From: Silanimonas sp.
GTDB taxonomy: Bacteria; Pseudomonadota; Gammaproteobacteria; Xanthomonadales; Xanthomonadaceae
DNA length: 64,000 nucleotides
Assembly (NCBI RefSeq): GCF_027531545.1
Contig: NZ_JAPZSC010000016.1
Coordinates: 372,001 to 436,000 of the forward strand
Reading direction: 5' to 3'
In this document: positions 26,431 through 33,911 of the stretch, piece by piece
How the letters are laid out: each line of letters opens with the position of its first letter
Numbering within the stretch: position 1 is the first letter of the stretch
Translations under genes and position numbers: made by a program
Notes under the pieces: generated by a model
Told to the model about the DNA's origin: nothing
What the model saw: only the letters and a program-made list of their open reading frames with translations
Database searches by the model: none

Positions 26431-26913
26431 ATGACCAACGCTTTCGACTTCAAGGCCATCGACATCGACGGCAAGGAACGCTCGCTCGACGAGTTCAAGG
26501 GCAAGGCCGTGCTGGTGGTGAACACCGCGAGCAAGTGCGGCTTCACCCCGCAGTACACCGGCCTCGAACAGCTGTGGAAGGACTACGGCGACAAGGGCCT
26601 CGTGGTGCTGGGCTTCCCCTGCGACCAGTTCGGCCACCAGGAGCCGGGCGACGAGGCGGAGATCAAGAACTTCTGTTCGCTCACGTACGACGTGAGCTTC
26701 CCGATGTTCAAGAAGGTGGACGTCAACGGCCCGAAGGCGCACCCGTTGTTCAACTGGCTGAAGAGCGAGAAATCGGGCTTCCTCGGCACCGAGGGCATCA
26801 AGTGGAACTTCACCAAGTTCCTCGTTGGCCGCGACGGCCAGGTGCTGAAGCGCTTCGCCCCGACCGACAAGCCCGAGAGCCTGCGCAAGGACATCGAGAA
26901 AGCGCTGGGCTGA
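26431..26913 (+). CDS. Glutathione peroxidase family thiol peroxidase
   Basis: A 160-residue cytoplasmic peroxidase. The catalytic Cys is in 'NTASKCGFTPQYTGLE', with the Gln in 'GFPCDQFGHQEPG' and the Trp-Asn pair in 'IKWNFTKFLVGRDG'. The second Cys in 'GFPCDQF' and another in 'FCSLTYDV' suit a thioredoxin-linked two-Cys mechanism, as in most bacterial members. It reduces hydrogen and organic peroxides. The ATG at 26431 begins the conserved region; the frame extends 15 codons upstream without homology. Confidence 0.93.
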   Translation: MTNAFDFKAIDIDGKERSLDEFKGKAVLVVNTASKCGFTPQYTGLEQLWKDYGDKGLVVLGFPCDQFGHQEPGDEAEIKNFCSLTYDVSFPMFKKVDVNGPKAHPLFNWLKSEKSGFLGTEGIKWNFTKFLVGRDGQVLKRFAPTDKPESLRKDIEKALG

Positions 26914-26928
26914 GGACCGCCACGCGGT

Positions 26929-27555
26929 TCACTCGCGGCGCCGCACCGGCAGCAGGATCTCGTTGCGGCGCATCGGGCCCGGAACCCAGGGCGCGTCGTA
27001 CTGCGCGGACTGGGGCTCGGCGGCGGCGATCCAGTCCGTTTTCGCGAGTTCGCGTTCGAGCAGGCGCAGGTTCTCGGCGTAGCGGATCGTGCTCCAGCGC
27101 CCGCTGAAGCGGATGGCGGCGACGTTCCGCGAAGGCACGCCGACGATGCGGATGCGTGGATCGCGCGGCAGCGGCAGGTTCTCGGCCGTGTAGCGGGCGG
27201 GCATCACGAAGCCCACCACCCAGCCCTGCGCCGAACCCGACTGCGTGACCGGTGCCGTCATGCCGATGCGTTCGCCTTCGCGTTCCTGCGTGACCGGTGC
27301 GGTCATGCCGATGCGCTCGCGCCGCGTGTTGTTGCCGAAGATGTAGTCGGCCAAGGGCTGGAAGCCGAGGCTGCCGGCGCGGCCGAAGTCCTCGGTGGCG
27401 ACCACCACTTCGGCGACCAGCATTGGCGCGTACTCGCGCACTTCGACGCTGGCACCGAGCGAATCGACCACCGTGTAGGCGGGTTCTTCCGCGCGGGATG
27501 CGGTGGGCGTCAGCGCCACGGCGAGCGCGGAGAGGAGCAGCAGGGCGGAACGCAT
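26929..27555 (-). CDS. SOUL family haem-binding protein, exported
   Basis: A 208-residue product with a signal peptide (cleavage after 'TASRA'). The SOUL/HEBP fold follows ('YTVVDSLGASVEVREYAPML', 'GFQPLADYIFGNN', two copies of 'RIGMTAPVTQ', and 'RNVAAIRFSGRW'). Relatives bind haem or tetrapyrroles; the function in bacteria is unsettled. The frame extends 17 codons upstream, but the ATG at 27555 starts the signal peptide. Confidence 0.88.
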   Translation of the reverse strand: MRSALLLLSALAVALTPTASRAEEPAYTVVDSLGASVEVREYAPMLVAEVVVATEDFGRAGSLGFQPLADYIFGNNTRRERIGMTAPVTQEREGERIGMTAPVTQSGSAQGWVVGFVMPARYTAENLPLPRDPRIRIVGVPSRNVAAIRFSGRWSTIRYAENLRLLERELAKTDWIAAAEPQSAQYDAPWVPGPMRRNEILLPVRRRE

Positions 27556-27637
27556 CGGGGCACGGCTCGGCGGGATTAATGGAGTGAGCCCCACATTGAG
27601 GCCCATGCCGTCGCCGCCGCGTCGTGGTCTCGGGGAG

Positions 27638-28579
27638 TCAGCCCTGGCGCTCGGCCAAGCGCATGCGGACCATGCCGGCCAGGGCGCCGAGGCCGCCGAA
27701 GGCGATGCTGGCGACGACCAGGGTCACCACGCCGGCGACCATCAGGACGGGCAGGCCGCTGTCGCCCATCAGGTAGGCGATCGCCACCGCGAGCACACCG
27801 ACTCCAGCACCCAAGGCGAGGGTGATCGGCAGGGCGGCCAGCGCGGCCCAGGCATCCCCCGACCAGGCCAGTGCCGCATCCGTCCGAAGTCGTCGCCACG
27901 CGTAGCCCAGGGCGACGTTGGCGCCGACCAGCAGCGCCAACAGCGGCGACCATTGGGCGGTCGCGAACACGCTGGAACCGAGTGTGTCGTGCAGCAGGCC
28001 CGGTAACGCGCCGCTCACTAGGTCAATGCCGAACGCGAGGAGGGTGCCGAAGATCGCGGCGCCAGCCCAGGCTTGGCGCGAAGGCTTGGCCGGCATGGGA
28101 GCCGTGCCCGGCTTCAGCAACACTGCGGTGCCCACGGAGGCGCCGAGCGCGGCGACAGCGACGTGCAGCAAGGACATGGCGACGCCGACCACGGCGAAGC
28201 CGATCGGTGACTGCAGGGCGGGGATAAAGCTGTAGGCCAGGGCGGAGACGAGGCTCACCGCGGCCCAGGCGCCGAAGGCCGCCAGCAGACCGGTGGCCGC
28301 TGCCGCGCCATGCGCGTGGCCAACGCGGTCAGGCGCCCGTAGCTGCCGACGCGTCGCGATAACGAAGACGAGGACGGCCATCAGCGCCGCGCCGAGCAGG
28401 CTCTGGCCGACGAGGCCCGGGAGCAGGTCGCGCAGCACGTCGGGCATCGCGCTGTCGCCCATGTAGCGTCCGAAGGTGATGCCGGCGTTGACCAGGCTCG
28501 CGGCGAGGGACCCCGCGACCGCCCACAGCGCGGCGGCCAACGGAAAGGTGAAGGTGTCGCGGGGGGACGACGGAGGCAT
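27638..28579 (-). CDS. Polytopic membrane protein of unknown function
   Basis: A 313-residue protein with about eight transmembrane segments, rich in Ala, Leu and Val. It has a short charged linker near residues 155-170. I recognise no family. Its stop is 82 bp upstream of the SOUL gene on the same strand, and its start follows the ferredoxin reductase gene stop by 7 bp, so it may be cotranscribed with fpr. Confidence 0.7.
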   Translation of the reverse strand: MPPSSPRDTFTFPLAAALWAVAGSLAASLVNAGITFGRYMGDSAMPDVLRDLLPGLVGQSLLGAALMAVLVFVIATRRQLRAPDRVGHAHGAAAATGLLAAFGAWAAVSLVSALAYSFIPALQSPIGFAVVGVAMSLLHVAVAALGASVGTAVLLKPGTAPMPAKPSRQAWAGAAIFGTLLAFGIDLVSGALPGLLHDTLGSSVFATAQWSPLLALLVGANVALGYAWRRLRTDAALAWSGDAWAALAALPITLALGAGVGVLAVAIAYLMGDSGLPVLMVAGVVTLVVASIAFGGLGALAGMVRMRLAERQG

Positions 28580-28586
28580 CAGGAGG

Positions 28587-29366
28587 TCATTTCTCGACGA
28601 AGGCGCGTTCGAAGACGTAGTGGCCCAGCTGGCCGATCTTCGGCGAGGCCACGAGGCCGCGCTCGTCGAGCAGCTTCCGGAAGTCGGCGAGCATCTGCGG
28701 GCTGCCGCAGATCATCGCGCGGTCGGTCGCGGGGTTGATCTCGGGCAGGCCGAGGTCGCGCTGCATGGTGCCGTTGGCCATCAGGTCGGTGATGCGGCCG
28801 TGGTGCTTGAACGGTTCGCGGCTGACGGCGGGGTAGTACAGCAGCTTCTCGCGGATCTGCTCGCCGAGGTATTCGTGTTGCGGCAGTTCGCGCTCGATGT
28901 AGTCGCGGTAGGCCAGGTCGTCGGCGTTGCGCACGCCGTGGGTGACGATGACCTTGTCGAAGCGCTCGTAGGTGGCCGGGTCGCGGATCACCGACAGGAA
29001 GGGCGCGAGGCCGGTGCCGGTGGCCAGCAGGTAGAGGTTGCCGCCCGGATGCACGTCGCTGATCAGCAGGGTGCCGGTGGGTTTGCGCGACAGCAGCAGG
29101 GTGTCGCCGGGCTTGATGTGCTGCAGGCGGGACGTGAGCGGGCCGTTCTGCACCTTGATGGAGAAGAACTCCAGGTGCTCGTCCCAGTTGGGGCTGGCGA
29201 TCGAGTAGGCGCGCATCAGCGGCTTGCCGGCGACCTCGAGGCCGATCATCACGAACTGGCCGTTCTCGAAGCGGAAGCCGTCGTCGCGCGTGCAGGTGAA
29301 GCTGAAGTAGGCGTCGGTCCAGTGGCGGACGTCGAGGATGGTTTCGGAGATGAAGGGCGAGGTCAT
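28587..29366 (-). CDS. fpr: Ferredoxin/flavodoxin--NADP+ reductase
   Basis: A 259-residue cytoplasmic FAD enzyme exchanging electrons between NADPH and ferredoxin or flavodoxin. The FAD motif is 'LMRAYSIASPNWDEHLEFFS', the NADP domain has 'LLATGTGLAPFLSVIRD' and 'VTHGVRNADDLAYRD', and 'MICGSPQML' follows. The C-terminus 'VFERAFVEK' is that of bacterial subclass II (Azotobacter/Pseudomonas-type) enzymes. Confidence 0.94.
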   Translation of the reverse strand: MTSPFISETILDVRHWTDAYFSFTCTRDDGFRFENGQFVMIGLEVAGKPLMRAYSIASPNWDEHLEFFSIKVQNGPLTSRLQHIKPGDTLLLSRKPTGTLLISDVHPGGNLYLLATGTGLAPFLSVIRDPATYERFDKVIVTHGVRNADDLAYRDYIERELPQHEYLGEQIREKLLYYPAVSREPFKHHGRITDLMANGTMQRDLGLPEINPATDRAMICGSPQMLADFRKLLDERGLVASPKIGQLGHYVFERAFVEK

Positions 29367-29590
29367 GCCGGGCCGCGGGATCGGAAGGCCGCCATTGTCG
29401 CATCCGGCACCGCGGCGACGTTGATCGGGGTCATCCCCCGCTGGCGCGGGGGGGCGGACTCGGGCGACGGCTCGAAATCGCCACGGAGTGGGCGGATTCG
29501 CGCATTTTCCTGCTGCAACGCAGCAGCCGATGCCCGGGATTCAGCCCCGGACCCCTGTTTTCGCGAACTGGATCACGGCTTCACGGGGCC

Positions 29591-29771
29591 TTACTTTTCG
29601 TTCAGGCGCGGGTTACTGTAGGGCCGCTGCTGCGCTTGGGTCACAGTGAACCGTGGCCGGGTGTGCTGATCCGACCGATCCGCTGCATCGACGCAACGAT
29701 TCCCCGGGCAAGCAGTCTTGGCGCGATGCCTGCGCCGTTCCCAACCAGCCAATGTTCGAGGACGCATAGCA
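29591..29771 (+). promoter_or_regulatory. Promoter and long 5' leader of the second cold-shock gene
   Basis: TTACTT (29591-29596) and TACTGT (29614-29619) with 17-bp spacing predict a start near 29626 and a leader of about 145 nt. Positions 29633-29690 align almost without gaps to the leader of the first csp gene. GAGGACG lies upstream of the ATG. This occupies most of the 405-bp non-coding gap between fpr and this csp gene; nothing else was recognised in the remaining part (29367-29590). Confidence 0.6.
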
Positions 29772-29981
29772 ATGTCGGATCGTCAGTTCGGGACCGTGAA
29801 GTGGTTCAACGATGCCAAGGGCTTCGGCTTCATCACGCCGGAGAACGGCCAGGACGTGTTTGTCCACTTCCGTTCCATCATGGGTAACGGCTTCAAGACC
29901 CTCAAGGAAGGCCAGCGCGTGAGCTTCAAGGTCGTCGCCGGCCAGAAGGGCATGCAGGCCGATGAGGTGCAGGTGGCCTGA
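29772..29981 (+). CDS. Cold-shock protein, CspA family (second copy)
   Basis: A 69-residue cold-shock domain with '[20 protein letters not shown]' (RNP1) and 'DVFVHFRSI' (RNP2). It is clearly paralogous to the protein at 23066, with the same length and similar C-terminus ('[11 protein letters not shown]'). The shared leader implies the whole transcription unit was duplicated. Confidence 0.95.
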   Translation: MSDRQFGTVKWFNDAKGFGFITPENGQDVFVHFRSIMGNGFKTLKEGQRVSFKVVAGQKGMQADEVQVA

Positions 29982-30006
29982 GCCATCTGCACGGAAGCTG
30001 CCGAAG

Positions 30007-30034
30007 AACCCCGGGCCCGTCCCGGGGTTTTTTT
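30007..30034 (+). terminator. Rho-independent terminator of the second csp gene
   Basis: AACCCCGGG and CCCGGGGTT form a 9-bp stem with loop CCCGT, followed by a run of T. Confidence 0.9.
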
Positions 30035-30078
30035 CACCCTCGCGGGCGCACACTGCCCCCACGCCTTCGGAGATCGCC

Positions 30079-30714
30079 ATGGACCTGCTCTACTTCGCGC
30101 CCGGCAGCGCCAGCCTTTGCGTGCACTGGATGCTGCTGGACATCGGACGCCCACCCGAACTGCGTCGCGTCGACCTCGCGGCGGGCGAGCAGCGTTCGCC
30201 GGAGTATCTGAAGCTGAATCCGGCCGGAGTGGTGCCAACGTTGGTACTGGATGGCGAGCCGTTCAACGAGTCAGGCGCGCTGGTGCTGATGCTGGCCGAT
30301 CGCTACCCCGACGCCGGCCTGCTGCCGCCCCCCGGTACCGCCGCGCGCAACGCCGCCTACCAATGGCTGCTGTTGATGGCGAACGGCCTGCAACCGCCTT
30401 TCCGGACCTGGTTCTACCCGCACGAGCCGGCGGGCGAAGCGGCCAGCGACGCTGCGAAAGCCGCGGCGGGTCAGCGCATCGGGGCCTTCTTCGACCGCGT
30501 GGACGCCCATCTCGCCGCCAACGGCCCCTACCTGCTGGGCGAGCGGGTTTCCGCGCCCGATTTCTTCCTGGCCATGCTGTGCCGCTGGTCGCGCAACATG
30601 CCGAAGCCGGCCACCGAGTGGCCCGCCCTGCGCGGCTTCATCGATCGCATGCGCGCACGCCCGAGCTTCAAGCTGCTTTGCGAGCGCGAAGCCCTGACGG
30701 AGTGGCTTGCGTGA
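30079..30714 (+). CDS. Glutathione S-transferase family protein
   Basis: A 211-residue soluble protein with a thioredoxin-like N-terminal domain (about 1-78). 'YFAPGSASLCVHWMLLDIG' has the Ser-x-x-Cys region of beta-class GSTs, and 'LNPAGVVPTLVLDGEPFNES' supplies the cis-Pro and the glutathione-binding Glu-Ser. The helical C-terminal domain has 'YLLGERVSAPDFFLAML'. The substrate is unknown. The ATG at 30079 is chosen; the frame upstream overlaps the csp terminator. The stop overlaps the next gene start by 4 bp. Confidence 0.9.
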   Translation: MDLLYFAPGSASLCVHWMLLDIGRPPELRRVDLAAGEQRSPEYLKLNPAGVVPTLVLDGEPFNESGALVLMLADRYPDAGLLPPPGTAARNAAYQWLLLMANGLQPPFRTWFYPHEPAGEAASDAAKAAAGQRIGAFFDRVDAHLAANGPYLLGERVSAPDFFLAMLCRWSRNMPKPATEWPALRGFIDRMRARPSFKLLCEREALTEWLA

Positions 30715-31124
30715 CTGGCGTCGCGCCGATGCAGGCCATCGCGGGCCTCGAGCCCGCGGATCTGCGTTGGCGCATCGACGTCGATGTACTCGTGGTGGAG
30801 TTCCGTGGTCGTCGGCACACCCCCGCCCATATGGCGGGCTGCTGGCGTGCCGTGCAGGGGCTCGCCGCCGAGCGGGGCCTCGGCAAGGTGCTGGCCATCG
30901 ACCTGATGGACGACGATCCGCTCACTGGCGAGCAGCGTGCGGCCTTCATCCGCCAGCTTGGGATGGATGTCTTCGCCGGGCGCCGTTGGGCGTACGTCGC
31001 GCGCTCCGTGGACCGCGTCGGTGCCTACGAGGCCACCCAGCTCGACGCGCAGGAGCAGGGGCTGGACGTGCGGGTCTTCAGTTCCGTGGCCGAAGCCGAG
31101 CTCTGGGTGCGCTTCCCCGGCTGA
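30711..31124 (+). CDS. Small protein of unknown function coupled to GST
   Basis: A 137-residue soluble product starting at a GTG that overlaps the GST stop (GTGA); an ATG at 30729 is an alternative. The pattern 'LRWRIDVDVLVVEFRGRRHT' and 'WAYVARSVDRVGAYEATQLD' suggests an alpha/beta fold of STAS/SpoIIAA-like type, but this is only a loose resemblance. Translational coupling suggests a role beside the GST. Confidence 0.6.
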   Translation: MTGVAPMQAIAGLEPADLRWRIDVDVLVVEFRGRRHTPAHMAGCWRAVQGLAAERGLGKVLAIDLMDDDPLTGEQRAAFIRQLGMDVFAGRRWAYVARSVDRVGAYEATQLDAQEQGLDVRVFSSVAEAELWVRFPG

Positions 31125-31172
31125 CTTAAACTGGCGGTCTGTCCCCAGCCCGCGGCGCCGCGCCGCCATGCC

Positions 31173-32696
31173 ATGACCGTCATCAAGCAAGAGGACTTCA
31201 TCCAGTCCGTCGCCGACGCTTTGCAGTACATCAGCTACTACCACCCGGTCGACTACATCAAGGCTTTGGCGGCCGCGTACGAGAAAGAGGAAAGCCCCGC
31301 GGCCAAGGACGCGATGGCGCAGATCCTCATCAACTCGCGCATGTGCGCCGAAGGCCACCGTCCGATCTGCCAGGACACCGGCATCGTCACCGTGTTCCTC
31401 GAGATCGGCATGGACGTGCGCTGGGACGCCACGATGAGCGTCGAGGACATGTGCCACGAGGGCGTGCGCCGCGCCTACCACCACCCGGACAACAAGCTGC
31501 GCGCTTCCGTCTTGGCCGACCCGGCGGGCAAGCGCATCAACACCAAGGACAACACGCCGGGCGTGGTGAACATGAAGGTCGTGCCCGGCGACAAGGTCGA
31601 CGTGATCGTCGCCGCGAAGGGCGGTGGTTCGGAGGCGAAGTCGAAATTCGCGATGCTCAACCCGTCGGATTCGATCGTCGATTGGGTGCTGAAGACCGTG
31701 CCGACGATGGGTGCCGGCTGGTGCCCGCCGGGCATGCTCGGCATCGGCATCGGCGGTACCGCCGAGAAGGCCATGCTGCTGGCGAAAGAATCCTTGATGG
31801 AGGAAATCGACATCCAGGAACTGATCGCGCGCGGCCCGAGCAATCGCGCGGAAGAGCTGCGCATCGAGCTCTACGAGAAGGTGAACCAGCTCGGCATCGG
31901 CGCGCAGGGCCTTGGCGGCCTGACCACCGTGCTCGACGTCAAGATCAAGGATTACCCGACCCACGCCGCCAACCTGCCGGTGGCGATGATTCCGAACTGC
32001 GCGGCCACGCGGCATGCGCACTTCACGCTGGATGGCAGCGGCCCGGTGATGCTGGAGCCGCCCTCGCTCGAGGACTGGCCGGAGCTCACCTACGACGCCT
32101 CGAAGGGCAAGCGCGTCAACCTCGATGCGATCACCAAGGAAGAGATCGCGAGCTGGACGCCCGGCGACGTGCTGCTGCTCAACGGCAAGCTGCTGACCGG
32201 CCGCGACGCCGCGCACAAGCGCATGGTCGACATGCTCAACAAAGGCGAGGCGCTGCCGGTCGACCTGCGCGGCAAGTTCATCTACTACGTCGGCCCGGTC
32301 GATCCGGTGCGCGATGAAGTCGTCGGCCCCGCCGGCCCCACCACCGCCACGCGCATGGACAAGTTCACCGGCCAGGTGCTCGAAGCCACCGGGCTCTTCG
32401 GGATGGTGGGCAAAGCGGAGCGTGGCCCGGTGGCCATCGAAGCGATCAAGAAGCACCAGAGCGCCTACCTGATGGCGGTCGGTGGTGCGGCGTATCTCGT
32501 CTCGAAGGCGATCAAGGCGGCCAAGGTCGTGGGCTTCGCCGACCTCGGCATGGAAGCGATCTACGAGTTCGAGGTGAAGGACATGCCGGTGACCGTGGCC
32601 GTCGATTCGCGCGGTGAATCCGTGCACACCAGCGGCCCCGCCGAGTGGAAGGGCCGCATCGCCAAGAGCCTCGGCATCCCGGTGGTCGTCGAGTGA
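31173..32696 (+). CDS. fumA: Fumarate hydratase class I (4Fe-4S)
   Basis: A 507-residue oxygen-sensitive fumarase interconverting fumarate and malate in the TCA cycle. The N-terminal domain (about 10-290) has 'RPICQDTGIVTVFLEIG', 'GWCPPGMLGIGIGGTAEKAM' and 'MIPNCAATRHAHF', whose Cys residues are the candidate cluster ligands. The C-terminal domain (about 310-505) has 'GDVLLLNGKLLTGRDAAHKR', 'YYVGPVDP' and 'GPTTATRMDKF'. Class I rather than class II (FumC) is certain from these motifs. The stop overlaps the next start by 4 bp. Confidence 0.95.
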   Translation: MTVIKQEDFIQSVADALQYISYYHPVDYIKALAAAYEKEESPAAKDAMAQILINSRMCAEGHRPICQDTGIVTVFLEIGMDVRWDATMSVEDMCHEGVRRAYHHPDNKLRASVLADPAGKRINTKDNTPGVVNMKVVPGDKVDVIVAAKGGGSEAKSKFAMLNPSDSIVDWVLKTVPTMGAGWCPPGMLGIGIGGTAEKAMLLAKESLMEEIDIQELIARGPSNRAEELRIELYEKVNQLGIGAQGLGGLTTVLDVKIKDYPTHAANLPVAMIPNCAATRHAHFTLDGSGPVMLEPPSLEDWPELTYDASKGKRVNLDAITKEEIASWTPGDVLLLNGKLLTGRDAAHKRMVDMLNKGEALPVDLRGKFIYYVGPVDPVRDEVVGPAGPTTATRMDKFTGQVLEATGLFGMVGKAERGPVAIEAIKKHQSAYLMAVGGAAYLVSKAIKAAKVVGFADLGMEAIYEFEVKDMPVTVAVDSRGESVHTSGPAEWKGRIAKSLGIPVVVE

Positions 32697-33082
32697 GTGA
32701 GCGCGAGCCGTCGTCGCGCCTGCGGCGGCTGCTCGCGATCGATGCGGCGGGCGCGGTGCTCACCGCCGTGATCACGCTGGCGTTGCTGGCGAGCGGCGTC
32801 GTCCAGAGCGGCGTGCCGTCCATCGCTTGGTGGGTGTTGGGCGGCGTGGCGATGGGTCTCGCCGTGCTCGGTGCCGTTGCACTGTGGCGGCAGTGGCCGC
32901 CGGCCCTCCAACTGCGGCGCCTCGCCGCCGCGAACCTCGCCTATGCGCTCGCGTCCCTGCTGCTCGTGGGGACGTTTCGCGACACCGTGACGATCCTCGC
33001 CCTCGCCTACGTCATGATCGAAGCGACGGTGCTGGTGATCCTCGGGAGCGTCGAGTGGCGCGAATCCGCTCGCATCGGCTGA
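32693..33082 (+). CDS. Small membrane protein of unknown function
   Basis: A 129-residue protein with four hydrophobic helices (about 13-34, 40-60, 75-95, 98-117). It starts at a GTG overlapping the fumarase stop (GTGA), so it is the second gene of that unit. I recognise no family. Confidence 0.65.
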   Translation: MSEREPSSRLRRLLAIDAAGAVLTAVITLALLASGVVQSGVPSIAWWVLGGVAMGLAVLGAVALWRQWPPALQLRRLAAANLAYALASLLLVGTFRDTVTILALAYVMIEATVLVILGSVEWRESARIG

Positions 33083-33092
33083 GCGGCGCGAC

Positions 33093-33869
33093 TCAGCCGA
33101 AAACCCGCCGCAGCAGGTCGGTATTGCGCGAGGCCGGATTCGAACGGATCGCCTGTTCCTGCCCGCCGATGACGTGGAACAGGCCATCGATGGACCGGTT
33201 CGTCACGTAGTCGTCGAGGTCCAGCGCCGAGCGGCCGTCGCGACCGCTGCCGCCGAGCAGCGCGCCCAGGGAGCCGCCACCGGCGCGTTCGCTGAGGGCC
33301 TTGTACTTCTCGGTGACGCCGACGCTGGCGGTCTGTCGCGCGACGATCGGGCGGAATGAGGCGAACAGGGCTTCGCCGCTGCTGCGCTTGAAGTAGTCGG
33401 TGGCCGAGGTGCCGCCACCACGAACGATGCCGATGGCGTCCTGCATGGTCATCGCGCGCACCGCATCGGCGAGGATGCCGGCGGCTGCGGGCACGGCCTT
33501 TTCGGCCGCGCGGTTCATCGATTCTTCGAAGGCATCGACGCGCGCGCCCTGGCCAGCCTTGCGCGCGAGGTCGGCGACCTGTCGCAGCCGATCCGGCACG
33601 AGGATCTTGACCGCCTGGTCGCGGAAGAACCCGTCCGGCCGGCCCAGCTGCCGCACCGAGCGGTCGACGCCCTGCGCGAGTGCTTCCTTGATGCCGCCGG
33701 CAGCGTCCGAGGACGTCAGGGCCCCCGCGCTGCCGCGCGAACCGCCAATGCGTTGCAGGGCGCGTTCAAGACCGGACTGCGCGAGCAGCGATGGCGCCGC
33801 CACGAGGGCGGGGACACCGACGAGCAGCGCGGCGAGCAGTTCGCGGCGGCGGGCGGATGGCGGACGCAT
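33093..33869 (-). CDS. DUF4197 domain protein, exported
   Basis: A 258-residue product with an Arg-rich N-terminus ('SARRRELLAALL') and hydrophobic stretch resembling a Sec or Tat signal. The DUF4197 domain has 'AGGIKEALAQGVDRSVRQLG', 'SMNRAAEKAVPAA', 'DAIGIVRGGGTSATDYFKR' and 'LDDYVTNRSIDGLFHVIGGQ'. The family function is unknown. Its Shine-Dalgarno GGAG lies within the 3' arm of a stable hairpin (33873-33895) directly before the ATG, so translation may be controlled. Confidence 0.85.
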   Translation of the reverse strand: MRPPSARRRELLAALLVGVPALVAAPSLLAQSGLERALQRIGGSRGSAGALTSSDAAGGIKEALAQGVDRSVRQLGRPDGFFRDQAVKILVPDRLRQVADLARKAGQGARVDAFEESMNRAAEKAVPAAAGILADAVRAMTMQDAIGIVRGGGTSATDYFKRSSGEALFASFRPIVARQTASVGVTEKYKALSERAGGGSLGALLGGSGRDGRSALDLDDYVTNRSIDGLFHVIGGQEQAIRSNPASRNTDLLRRVFG

Positions 33870-33872
33870 GGC

Positions 33873-33895
33873 GGGGCTCCTGCAGGGGGAGCCCC
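33873..33895 (-). promoter_or_regulatory. Hairpin sequestering the ribosome site of the DUF4197 gene
   Basis: On the minus strand GGGGCTCC pairs perfectly with GGAGCCCC across a 7-nt loop. The GGAG of the 3' arm is the Shine-Dalgarno sequence, 7 nt before the ATG at 33869. The hairpin lies 17 bp after the end of the TonB-dependent receptor gene on the same strand and could also act as a weak terminator; there is no T-run. Confidence 0.45.
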
Positions 33896-33911
33896 GAGCA
33901 TACGCCGGGCC

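Noticed and set aside
27181-27310. Duplicated 'RIGMTAPVTQ' in the SOUL protein as a novel repeat
   Set aside because: A doubled MTxPV motif is usual for SOUL/HEBP family proteins.
28476-29621. Plus-strand 381-codon frame over fpr
   Set aside because: It is antisense to the clearly recognisable ferredoxin-NADP reductase, with low-complexity composition.
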